From the NCBI GenBank assembly GCA_032718475.1, contig JAUCBJ010003501.1, positions 28,501 to 92,500 of the forward strand: a stretch of DNA of 64,000 nucleotides, written 5' to 3'. Source of the stretch: Nemertoderma westbladi. Its lineage: Eukaryota > Xenacoelomorpha > Nemertodermatida > Nemertodermatidae. A program made the translations under genes and the position numbers. Position 1 is the first letter of the stretch. Every line of letters starts with the position of its first letter. Under the pieces are notes generated by a model that was not told the DNA's origin, ran no database searches, and worked only from the letters and a program-made list of their open reading frames with translations. Of the stretch, positions 1 to 10,100 are shown piece by piece.

Positions 1-330
1 TCGGGAATGTGGAGAGCGAGCCGGGTGGAGGATGAGTCCCATGGGACCAGTGGAGTGAGTGAGAAGTTGAGGGATTGGAGATTGTGAATTTGGGAAAAAC
101 AATTCAAAATCGAGTGAGGAGGAGAGGTGATCATCTAAAATAGAGACGCCACGTGCTGGTACAGCTTAGCTCGCAGATGTACCAAGGGGGCGGGGGTGGG
201 GGGGGGGGGGGGGGGTAGTGAGACCATACCCAGTGGGGCCAGTCTGGAACACTTACCCCAGAGAAGATATTTCCACCCCACGTCCAATATTAGATTGAAT
301 TCCAGCGGAATGGAGCACACTTATTGGTTG
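1..330. other. Non-coding stretch with a long G tract
   Basis: No gene is recognised here. The only marked feature is a G-rich run at 186-215, broken only by single C and T bases, ending in 18 consecutive G. Such a tract could fold as a G-quadruplex and is also a common place for sequencing-length error. Short open frames across it consist of glycine or proline runs created by the tract and are not genes. Confidence 0.6.
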
Positions 331-359
331 ATGCTATCTTCTCACCGGGAAGATAGCAT
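331..359. repeat. Perfect inverted repeat, 11-bp arms
   Basis: ATGCTATCTTC at 331-341 is followed by a 7-nt spacer and its exact reverse complement at 349-359. It is the first of three perfect dyads within about 330 bp. No coding role is visible. Confidence 0.8.
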
Positions 360-440
360 GGGGGGAGTGTTAGCGTATCCATCCACTGCACACCACCCAG
401 TGAGAGTATGGTGAATTATGATTTGCGAATCACAATCGAG

Positions 441-473
441 TATGCAATATCATATCCGATATGATATTGCATA
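441..473. repeat. Near-perfect 33-bp palindrome
   Basis: TATGCAATATCATATC at 441-456 is followed by a single C and its exact reverse complement at 458-473. The 16-bp arms separated by one base can form a cruciform. No function is assigned. Confidence 0.85.
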
Positions 474-616
474 TCAGGAGGGGACAATGGAACGGGGCAA
501 TAATGCCAGCTCGGAGATAGATTCCAGCTCATCTCCAGAGGGAAGCTCGCATAGGGCCAAAGGAGGTAGGGAGTGACAGCAGGGGAAAACCAGCCAATCG
601 GGGGCGGCCAGCACTT

Positions 617-654
617 TACACGTTTATCGCCGGGCGGCCGGCGATAAACGTGTA
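617..654. repeat. Perfect inverted repeat, 17-bp arms, 4-nt loop
   Basis: TACACGTTTATCGCCGG at 617-633 and its exact reverse complement at 638-654 flank the loop GCGG. The strong stem with a tetraloop resembles a bacterial terminator in shape, but there is no gene before it and no T-run after it. In this eukaryotic context it is best described as a palindrome of unknown role. Confidence 0.85.
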
Positions 655-659
655 TCTGT

Positions 660-1040
660 TAGCAGGTCAACATGTAGGTAGAACCGTGTGTAATATGTTA
701 TCCATATTCTGTATAAATTCGTTGTCCAATATTGGTGATGTTTAGTTGGCAATCATTCAGTGTAGAAGTCAAACGGTTTTAACCGTCGTTATTACTGCCA
801 TCATTGTGCTATACTGATTGGTATTACCGGTACTAATATATCTGACATTATTATTAACGCTACTACAAAACTCAGTTTATTATACCGGCCTTCGGCCTAT
901 CTACACCTAGCAAGCAGTGGGGCGGACGCGGCGACGCGTATAGACACGACACAAAACCGGTCGGGATCCTGTGCCAACTCGGATCCCATCACATACGAAA
1001 GGCCTAGTAGGTCATAGTGGTCATTTTAATACGCACTGAT
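660..1040. other. Unassigned non-coding sequence
   Basis: No gene is recognised. A small inverted repeat, GGGATCC at 963-969 and GGATCCC at 981-987, flanks an 11-nt spacer. A short GC-rich patch near 915-970 sits in otherwise AT-rich DNA. Confidence 0.5.
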
Positions 1041-1220
1041 TCCAGACCATTTTCTTTTTCGTTTGATCATTTTATTGATTGTAGAGTAGGTGTGTATTCG
1101 TTACATTCACGGAATATCATTCACTGAATATCTAGACCATGTTCTTTTTCGTTTGATCATTTTATTGATTGTAGAGTAGGTGTGTATTCGTTACATTCAC
1201 TGAATATCATTCACTGAATA
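1041..1220 (+). repeat. 90-bp direct tandem duplication
   Basis: Two adjacent 90-bp copies (1041-1130 and 1131-1220) both contain AGACCAT followed by TTCTTTTTCGTTTGATC and end in CATTCACTGAATA. They differ at only a handful of bases, so the duplication is recent. No coding potential was seen. Confidence 0.85.
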
Positions 1221-1384
1221 AATATCATAATACCTCTTGAGCAAGATGGATCCTTTACATTCGAATATATTTTGTCAAGTTTTATCAGATGCGTTATAAT
1301 TGTCTATGTTATAGTACTTTGGTAGCGGTGATAATGTCAGGTAACAAGCTGGATGCAGTCAACTCAAATTCACCAAATTTACTG

Positions 1385-1965
1385 CAATCGACCTGTACCT
1401 AGCCGAACACGGCTGTGTGTTGCTTCGATCGGCCTGTACCTAGCCGAACACGGCTGTGTGTTGCTTCGATCGGCTGTACCTAGCCGATCACGGCTGTGTG
1501 TTGCTTCGATCGGCCTGTACCTAGCCGAACACGGCTGTGTGTTGCTTCGATCGGCCTGTACCTAGCCGAACACGGCTGTGTGTTGCTTCGATCGGCCTGT
1601 ACCTAGCCGATCACGGCTGTGTGTTGCTTCGATCGGCCTGTACCTAGCCGATCACGGCTGTGTGTTGCTTCGATCGGCCTGTACCTAGCCGAACACGGAT
1701 GTGTGTTGCTTCGATCGGCCTGTACCTAGCCGAACACGGCTGTGTGTTGCTTCGATCGGCTGTACCTAGCCGATCACGGCTGTGTGTTGCTTCGATCGGC
1801 CTGTACCTATCCGAACACGGCTGTGTGTTGCTTCGATCGGCCTGTACCTAGCCGAACACGGCTGTGTGTTGCTTCAATCGGCCTGTACCTAGCCGAACAT
1901 GGATGCATGTTGCATCGATCGGCCTGTACCTAGCCGAACATGGCTGCATGTTGATTTGATCTGAT
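1385..1965 (+). repeat. Minisatellite, about 14 copies of a 40-41 bp unit
   Basis: The block CTGTACCTAGCCG recurs 14 times at a 40-41 bp step, starting near 1391, 1433, 1474 and so on to 1923. Each unit contains the dyad AGCCG-aaca-CGGCT; several copies have atca in the loop instead. The last two copies carry extra changes (GAACATGG, TGCATG), as expected at an array edge. Short open frames through it arise because few stops occur in the unit, and they show no independent coding signal. Confidence 0.95.
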
Positions 1966-2310
1966 GTTCCTGGCGCTGACACTTTTCCCTTAAAACTAAA
2001 GTTACCCAGCAAGAGGTTGAGAATTACTGATGTATTGCGTTTTTTATTACTTTTTTTTTAAATGAATTATAAACAAACGAGTCATATCAAATCTTACTTC
2101 CCAGTTCCCAAGTTCCAACAGAACAATATGGATTTCTACGTTGGAGGTCCACAATTCAAGCCTAAGCAAATTCCATCTCATATGTAACTCACAGTTCATC
2201 CTCACACAGTAATCGAATGTTTTATTGATTTTCATATGACCTTTGGCCTCGTTGAAAGTGTCAAACTCATATATATCCTTCCATATATGCAGTAGAGGTA
2301 AAATCTCTGT
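1966..2310. other. AT-rich non-coding stretch
   Basis: No gene, RNA or repeat family is recognised. A 93-codon open frame on the minus strand (2047-2328) has no recognisable domain and is probably chance. Confidence 0.5.
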
Positions 2311-2406
2311 TAAAAATAGGGCAGTCAAATTTGTTTAAAATAGGGAAATTGTTAAAAATCGGGCAGTCAAATTTTTTAAAAATAGGGAAATTGTTAAAAA
2401 ATAGGG
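2311..2406 (+). repeat. 42-bp A/T-rich tandem duplication
   Basis: AAAAATAGGGCAGTCAAA near 2312 recurs 42 bp later as AAAAATCGGGCAGTCAAA. A partial third unit beginning AAAAAATAGGGAA follows. It is a small local duplication in AT-rich DNA. Confidence 0.75.
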
Positions 2407-2410
2407 AACT

Positions 2411-3227
2411 CTTAATAAGAGGTTTTGTCATTGGTTAGTCCATGAGTAACGTAAGCAATTACCTAGCAACATATAAATTTGGGGCAATATAATTGGTTTA
2501 TTTGGATATTTTCCTGAATATAACAAACATTCTAAATATAGCCATCGTTCGCATATTAAGGAACTAGCATTATTGATGCTATGTTGATGAACTACATAAA
2601 CATAAAACATTTCAGCTCCAGCGCAGATGCTCAATACACAGAGAAATAAGATAACATTACATTAAATATTTTACAGAAACAATTAATTGATATAAGTTAA
2701 GTAACCTTGATTATAGCAATAACAATAAAATTCTGAATTTGAAAGCCTTACTGATAAAGATAGATAGATTTTTCACTTCAGATCTGGCCTGGGATGATAA
2801 TAATTTGCGATACTTAAAAACGGATTGAAAAAATAGATAACACATTTTAATAAATTATATTCTTAGTTCTCGGTATTCGTCAGAAATCAGTAGAAAATGG
2901 AGTTAATCCTCAATCTCTCAGGAGATACAGACTCCACACAATCTCTCGGATGGCTCCAGTCGCTCACGTATGTGCCAACTGTGAATTGATAATATCACCA
3001 ATGGGTGGTCTTAGAGTTGATCCGCCCTACTCATTGGTTGTTTAACATCACGCCATTTACATCACTTGAGGTTTAGAGGGTTTTGCACATCTCACTAGCC
3101 CGATGTTTATCCCGATCCACTTTGTAATGGGAGCGAATAGCGGACTGGGTCCGCTAACAACTACTACTACTATACTCGGCATCATTATTATCAACACTTT
3201 GATATATTGTTTCACCACCAACGACAT
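2411..3227. other. Unassigned non-coding sequence
   Basis: AT-rich DNA without a recognised gene. It contains a 13-bp palindrome (CTCTTA-a-TAAGAG near 2408) and an imperfect inverted repeat built on CACCAATGGGT near 2997 and ACTCATTGGTT near 3030. Confidence 0.45.
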
Positions 3228-3270
3228 CTCAAGACAACCGAACAGGGAATGGCTGTTCGGTTGTCTTGAG
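3228..3270. repeat. Perfect inverted repeat, 18-bp arms, 7-nt loop
   Basis: CTCAAGACAACCGAACAG at 3228-3245 is followed by GGAATGG and the exact reverse complement at 3253-3270. It is the strongest isolated hairpin in the left flank. Open frames on both strands run through it, which explains the similar short peptides read from either side. Confidence 0.9.
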
Positions 3271-3436
3271 CCGATCTGGAAACCCGTGGCAACGAAACAT
3301 CCGTATGGAATCGGATTGGTTGGAAAGTATAGTAGAGAGAAGGGCCAGTCAGTCACCCGCGCGCCAGACAGCTCAGTCACCCGCGCTGTCTACCAGATAG
3401 TTTTTTTAAAGTGGCTCCTTACCCTGATTTTAATGG

Positions 3437-4056
3437 ACGATTCCGTTGGTTTAGCAACGTCAAGGTAACCAACCAGCTACAGAAAAACTAAAAATGCTGC
3501 TTAATTATTGCGCTGAATATGATATGATAATAAATCTATCTAAAAGACTACATTTATGTCTATTGGGTAATGCACTTCTTTGGACAGGTCCAATTATTAT
3601 ATTGCCAGATTATGAAATATTTACTGTAAATAATTGTGCTTATTACCTTGGGGCTCCTCTCGATATGGTAAATTGAACACCGTATATAAGATACATCTCA
3701 CTGAAAAGTAGAACAGATTTCAAAATTCTACGGATTCCTTGAGAAACACAATTTTAAGCCGGTCTGGTTAAAATTAGACGTATTTCGAGCCGAGATAACC
3801 TCAAGCTTATTTTACAGCTATGAAACCTGGCTAGAGAGACAACCAACTGAAAGTTACTCAAAGTATTGTAAAATGTTGTTATACTCTGCAATTGGATTGG
3901 GATTCGTCCAAACACGGTAAGTGAAACGATATTTATTGAATGAAACAGGTGAGCCAGATCCAAAATCTCTAACTGAATACAGACAACGAAAATTCCTGAA
4001 AGGAATTCTCGTCAAGCCGGATTTGCTTGAACCACACTTTATCAGGATTTACTGAA
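3437..4056 (+). pseudogene. Non-LTR retrotransposon remnant (reverse transcriptase C-terminal part)
   Basis: Conceptual translation of the plus strand, allowing frame changes, gives pieces in the order expected for the end of a LINE reverse transcriptase. MLLNYCAEYD followed by MIIN and SKR (3494-3550) matches the region after the catalytic YxDD box. YYLGAPLD (about 3640-3664) matches the HLG-type motif. LFYSYETWLE (about 3808-3837) matches the LLYGCETW motif, and KYCKMLLYSAIGLGF with VQTR follows. A later piece, SLTEYRQRKFLKGIL, fits the tail before a stop near 4053. Internal stops and frameshifts show it is dead, and the upstream catalytic part is missing. The clade cannot be set from these pieces. 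Confidence 0.65.
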
Positions 4057-4344
4057 AACATTTCTATTAGGTATCTGGAGTGTGCTGATTCGGAATCTGA
4101 AATTGGTCTTTTACATGCAAAAAATTCATTTCAAATTTCCCGCCATTTTTGGATCTTGCCTTCCCCCGTTATCGATGATTCTAAACATTTTTACTTTTAA
4201 ACTTTTTCAATAAAGTTAATTCTTGATGGTCCAAATTGTGATTACAAATACTTTTTTTGCTTTTGCTACATTATTACAGTCTTGGCGGCCTCCTTGAAAA
4301 TCATCAATATATATCAAAATTAGTTCACTGGCTTAACAAAAATA
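4057..4344. other. Unassigned AT-rich spacer between two LINE remnants
   Basis: No gene is recognised. It lies between the end of the plus-strand reverse transcriptase remnant and the tail of the minus-strand one. Both point inward, so this interval is the converging 3' side of each. Confidence 0.45.
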
Positions 4345-5233
4345 TTTTTTTTTATATGTAATCCACAATTGACATGCCCCAATGCAGCGGGCATTAAGTA
4401 TGCTATGCCAGCTTATCAACAAAGCTGCACCGCCACAACTCCCTATCCCGTATGACTTTCGCGAGATTTACCGCATCTTCAAGGCCAGTGTCCTTTATGA
4501 TGCGTCTCAAGAAAGTCCTGGGCTGTCCACCATGCTTATATTCTCCATGGGACTCGCCAAAACACAATATTATGCACTGGCTGGTCCTCACGGCGTTAGC
4601 AATGTCCTGCAAAGCGGAGGCAGCTCCGTTCAAGTATAAACCTTGGGGGGACCAATAAGGAACCTCCAATGCTGCATAGAGTCTGATTGAGATGTGTGCA
4701 TTGTACTTGACACAGTGAACCCGGCGTAGCATTCTTGTGAATGTGCCATCCAGAGATTTGGTGTCCTCAGCAGTTAGAGCCCAGCATGGACTCCCGTAGA
4801 GGAGTACTGGTAGTACTGCTTCTCTAAATAATCGGATTTTAAGTTTCCGATGTATTCTGTGTTACTTCCAAATCCTGGAAAACCTTTTCAAGGCTGCCCA
4901 TGCCTTTCCCTTACGTATTCGAAGGTCCTCATCTGACTTCCGGATCCATGATCCCAGGAAACAGAAGTCGTCAACATGCTCAAGCATACCATCCTTTGAG
5001 CATATGCTTTTTCATACGACCAGACATTTCTTGAGGACTTTCCCAAGATAACTGTCACAATTTTGGTATTTTTGGAGTTATTAAAAAGACCAACACTAGA
5101 AGCAGCCTGTTCTAATGAGCTGAGGAGCCGTCGGGCTCCCTCTAGTGATTCTGAGAGTACTCTTAAGTCATCAGCAAATCTAAATCAGTTAGGTACTTGG
5201 CTGATACACTCGCTCAAACTATCAAAATCATAT
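4345..5233 (-). pseudogene. Non-LTR retrotransposon remnant, reverse transcriptase, truncated by the satellite
   Basis: Read on the minus strand from 5233 downwards, the translation gives the FADD catalytic box (5167-5178) followed by LRVLSESLEGARRLLSSLE, a KTK-like segment, then VDDFCFLGSWIRKSDEDL, KAWAALKRFSRIWK, KIRLFREAVLPVLLYG with PCWALT, and a C-terminal PRTFLRRIIKDTGL and RDRELWR. This is the canonical order of palm, thumb and tail of a LINE ORF2. Defects are visible: a TGA four codons before FADD, a frame change near 4995-5005, and a TAA after RIWK. The frame ends at 4403, followed within about 50 bp by an A-run (4345-4353 as T on +), consistent with a poly(A) tail. Everything upstream of the palm, including any endonuclease, is absent because the satellite starts there. 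Confidence 0.85.
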
Positions 5234-7165
5234 GTGCGACAGGAGCAGAACACAAGTGATTGTGTTTTTGGTGCCACACGAGGCACAACACAAGTGATTG
5301 TGTTTTTGGGGCACGCGAGGCGCAACACAAGTGATTGAGTTTTTGGTGCCACACGAGCACAACACAAGTGATTGAGTTTTAGTGCCCCACGAGCACAACA
5401 CAAGCGATTGTGTTTTTAGTACAACACGGGCACAACACAAGTGATTGTGTTTTTAGTTCGACACGAGCACAACACAAGTGATTGTGTTTTTGGTGCCTCA
5501 AGAGCACAACACAAGTGATTGTGTTTTTGGTGCCACACGAGGCACAACACAAGTGATTGTGTTTTTGGTGCCACACGAGCACAACACAAGTGATTGAGTT
5601 TTAGTGCCCCACGTGCCCAACACAAGTGATTGTGTTTTTAGTACAACACGGGCACAACACAAGCGATTGTGTTTTTAGTTCGACACGAGCACAACACAAG
5701 TGATTGTGTTTTTGGTGCCACACGAGCACAACACAAGTGATTATGTTTTTAGTGCCACACGAGCACAACACAATCGATTGTGTTTTTAGTTCGACACGAT
5801 CACAACACAAGTGATTGTGTTTTTAGTGCCACACGAGCACAACACAAGTGATTGTGTTTTTAGTGCCACACGAGCAAAACACAAGTGATTGTGTTTTTAG
5901 TGCCCCACGAGTACAACACAAGTGATTGTGTTTTTAGTACCACACGAGCACAACACAAGTTATTGTGTTTTTAGTGTTACACGAGCACAACACAAGTGAT
6001 TGTGTTTTTAGTTCGACACGATCACAACACAGGTGATTGTATTTTTAGTGCCACACGAGCACAACACAAGTGATTGTGTTTTTAGCGCCCCACGAGCACA
6101 ACTCAAGTGATTCTGTTTTTAGTGCCCCACGAGCACAACACAAGTTATTGTGTTTTTAGTGCAACACGAGCACAACAGAAGTGATTGTGTTTTTAGTGCC
6201 CCACGAGCACAACACAATCGATTGTGTTTTTAGTACCATACGAGCACAACACAAGTGAGTGTGTTTTTAATGCAACACGAGCACAACACAAGTGATTGTA
6301 TTTTTAGTGCCACACGAGCACAACACAAGTGATTGAGTTTTAGTGCCCCACGTGCACAAAACAAGCGATTGTGTTTTTAGTACAACACGGGCATAACACA
6401 AGCGATTGTGTTTTTAGTTCGACACGAGCACAACACAAGTGATTGTGTTTTTGGTGCCACACGAGCACAACACAAGTGATTGTGTTTTTAGTACCACACG
6501 ATCACAACACAAGTGATTGTGTTTTTAGTACCACACGAGCACAACACAAGTTATTGTGTTTTTAGTGCCCCACGAGCACAACACAAGTGATTGTGTTTTT
6601 AGTGCCCCACGATCACAACACAAGTGATTGTGTTTTTAGTGCCACACGAGCACAACACAAGTTATTGTGTTTTTAGTGTTACACGAGCACAACACAAGTT
6701 ATTGTGTTTTTAGTGTTACACGAGCACAACTCATGCGATTGTGTTTTTAGTGCAACACGATCACAACACAAGTGATTGTGGTTTTAGTCCCACACGAGCA
6801 CAACACAAGTGATTGTATTTTTAGTGCCACACGAGCAAAACACAAGTGATTGTGTTTTTAGTGCCACACGAGCACAACACAATCGATTGTGTTTTTAGTT
6901 CGACACGATCACAACACAAGTGATTGTGTTTTAAGTGCCCCACGAGCACAACTCAAGTGATTGTGTTTTTAGTACCACACGAGCACAACACAAGTTATTG
7001 TGTTTTTAGTGCTACACGAGCACAACTCAAGTGATTCTGTTTTTAGTGCCCCACGAGCACAACACAATCGATTGGGTTTTTAGTGCCACACGAGCACAAC
7101 ACAAGTGATTGTGTTTTTAGTGCCACACGAGCACTACACAATCGATTGTGTTTTTAGTTCGACAC
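5234..7165 (+). repeat. Diverged left-edge subfamily of the 37-bp array
   Basis: Units here vary more from neighbour to neighbour than in the array body. Variants such as TTCGACACGA, TACAACACGG, GAGGCACAAC and the ATCGATTGTG loop recur here, and the TTCGACACGA form is not seen after about 7165. Some units have GTTTTTGG instead of GTTTTTAG. High variation at one edge fits an older margin that escaped homogenisation by unequal exchange. Confidence 0.75.
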
Positions 7166-10100
7166 GATTACAACACAAGTGATTGTGTTTTTAGTGCCAC
7201 ACGAGCACAACACAAATTATTGTGTTTTTAGTGCCACACGAGCACAACACAAGTGATTGTGTTTTTAGTGCCCCATCAGCACAACACAAGTGATTGTGTT
7301 TTTAGTGCCACACGAGCACAACACAAGTGATTGTGGTTTTAGTGCCACACGAGCACAACACAAGTGATTGTGTTTTTAGTGCCACACGAGCACAACACAA
7401 GTGATTGTTGTTTTATTGCCACACGAGCACAACACAAGTGATTGTGTTTTTAGTGCCACACGAGAACAACACAAGTGATTGTGTTTTTAGTGCCACACGA
7501 GCGCAACACAAGTGATTCTGTTTTTAGTGCGACACGAGCACAACACAAGCGATTGTGTTTTTAGTGCCACACGAGCACAACACAAGTTATTGTGTTTTTA
7601 GTGCCACACGAGCACAACACAAGTGATTGTGTTTTTAGTGCCACACGAGCGCAACACAAGTGATTCTGTTTTTAGTGCGACACGAGCACAACACAAGCGA
7701 TTGTGTTTTTAGTGCCACACGAGCACAACACAAGTTATTGTGTTTTTAGTGCCACACGAGCACAACACAAGTGATTGTGTTTTTAGTGCAACACGAGCAC
7801 AACACAAGTGATAGTGTTTTTAGTGCCACACGAGCACAACACAAGTTATTGTGTTTTTAGTGCCACACGAGCACAGCACAAGTGGTTGTGTTTTTAGTGC
7901 AACACGAGCACAACACAAGTGATAGTGTTTTTAGTGCCACACGAGCACAACATAAGTGATTGTGTTTTTAGTGCCACACGAGCACAGCACAAGTGATTGT
8001 GTTTTTAGTGCAACACGAGCACAACACAAGTGATAGTGTTTTTAGTGCCACACGAGCACAACATAAGTTATTGTGTTTTTAGTGCCACACGAGCACAACA
8101 CAAGTGATTGTGTTTTTAGTGCCCCATCAGCACAACACAAGTGATTGTGTTTTTAGTGCCACACGAGCACAACACAAGTGATTGTGGTTTTAGTGCCACA
8201 CGAGCACACAACACAAGTGATTGTGTTTTTAGTGCCACACGAGCACAACACAAGTGATTGTTGTTTTATTGCCACACGAGCACAACACAAGTGATTGTGT
8301 TTTTAGTGCCACACGAGCACAACACAAGTTATTGTGTTTTTAGTGCCCCACGAGCACAACACAAGTGATTGTGGTTTTAGTGCCACTCGAGTACAACACA
8401 AGTGATTGTGTTTTTAGTGCAACACGAGCACAACACAAGTGATAGTGTTTTTAGTGCCACACGAGCACAGCACAAGTGGTTGTGTTTTTAGTGCAACACG
8501 AGCACAACACAAGTGATAGTGTTTTTAGTGCCACACGAGCACAGCACAAGTGGTTGTGTTTTTAGTGCAACACGAGCACAACACAAGTGATAGTGTTTTT
8601 AGTGCCACACGAGCACAGCACAAGTGATTGTGTTTTTAGTGCAACACGATCACAACACAAGTGATTGTGTTTTTAGTGCCACACGAGCACAACACAAGTG
8701 ATTGTGTTTTTAGTGCCACACGAGCACAACACAAGTGATTGTGGTTTTAGTGCCACACGAGCACAACACAAGTGATTGTGTTTTTAGTGCCACACGAGCA
8801 CAACACAAGTGATTGTGTTTTTAGTGCCCCACGAGCACAACACAAGTTATTGTGTTTTTAGTGCCACACGAGCACAACACAAGTGATTGTGTTTTTAGTG
8901 CAACACGAGCACAACACAAGTGATAGTGTTTTTAGTGCCACACGAGCACAACACAAGTTATTGTGTTTTTAGTGCCACACGAGCACAACACAAGTGATTG
9001 TGTTTTTAGTGCCACACGAGCACAACACAAGTGATTGTGTTTTTAGTGCCTCACGAGCACAACACAAGTGATTGTGGTTTTAGTGCCACTCGAGCACAAC
9101 ACAAGTGATTGTGTTTTTAGTGCCCCACGAGCACAACACAAGTGATTGTGTTTTTAGTGCCCCACAAGCACAACACCAGTGATTGTGATTTTAGTGCCCC
9201 ACGAGCACAACACAAGTGATTGTTGTTTTAGTGCCACACGAGCACAACATAAGTGATTGTGTTTTAGTGCCTCACGAGAACAACACAAGTGATTGTGTTT
9301 TTAGTGCCACACGAGCGCAACACAAGTGATTCTGTTTTAATGCGACACGAGCGCAACACAAGCGATTGTGTTTTTAGTGCCACACGAGCACAACACAAGT
9401 GATTGTGGTTTTAGTGCCACACGAGCACAACACAAGTGATTGTGTTTTTAGTGCCACACGAGCACAACACAAGTGATTGTGTTTTTAGTGCCCCACGAGC
9501 ACAACACAATGATTGTGGTTTTAGTGCCACACGAGCACAACACAAGTGATTGTGTTTTTAGTGCCCCACGAGCACAACACAAGTGATTGTGTATTTAGTG
9601 CTCCACGAGCCAACACAAGTGATTGTGTTTTTAGTGCAACACGAGCACAACACATGTGATTGTGTTTTTACTGCCCCACGAGCACAACACAAGTGATTGT
9701 GTTTTAGTGCCACACGAGCACAACAGAAGTGATTGTATTTTTAGTGCGACACGAGCACAACACACGCCATTGTGTTTTTAGTGACACACGAGCAAAACAC
9801 AAGTGATTGTGTTTTTAGTACCCCACAAGCACAACACAAGTAATTGTGTTTTTAGTGCAACACGAGCCCAACACAAGTGATAGTGTTTTTAGTGCCACAC
9901 GAGCACAACATAAGTGATTGTGTTTTTAGTGCCACACGAGCACAGCACAAGTGATTGTGTTTTTAGTGCAACACGAGCACAACACAAGTGATAGTGTTTT
10001 TAGTGCCACACGAGCACAACATAAGTGATTGTGTTTTTAGTGCCACACGAGCACAACACAAGTGATTGTGTTTTTAGTGCCCCATCAGCACAACACAAGT

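Noticed and set aside
617-654. Bacterial-type intrinsic terminator
   Set aside because: The strong GC-rich stem lacks a following T-run and a preceding gene, and the context is eukaryotic.
2047-2328. 93-codon minus-strand frame
   Set aside because: It lies in AT-rich DNA, shows no domain or splice context, and ends in a low-complexity lysine run.
3103-3468. 121-codon frame on + and 107-codon frame on - (3057-3380)
   Set aside because: Both cross the perfect inverted repeat at 3228-3270 and mirror each other; neither has a recognisable domain.
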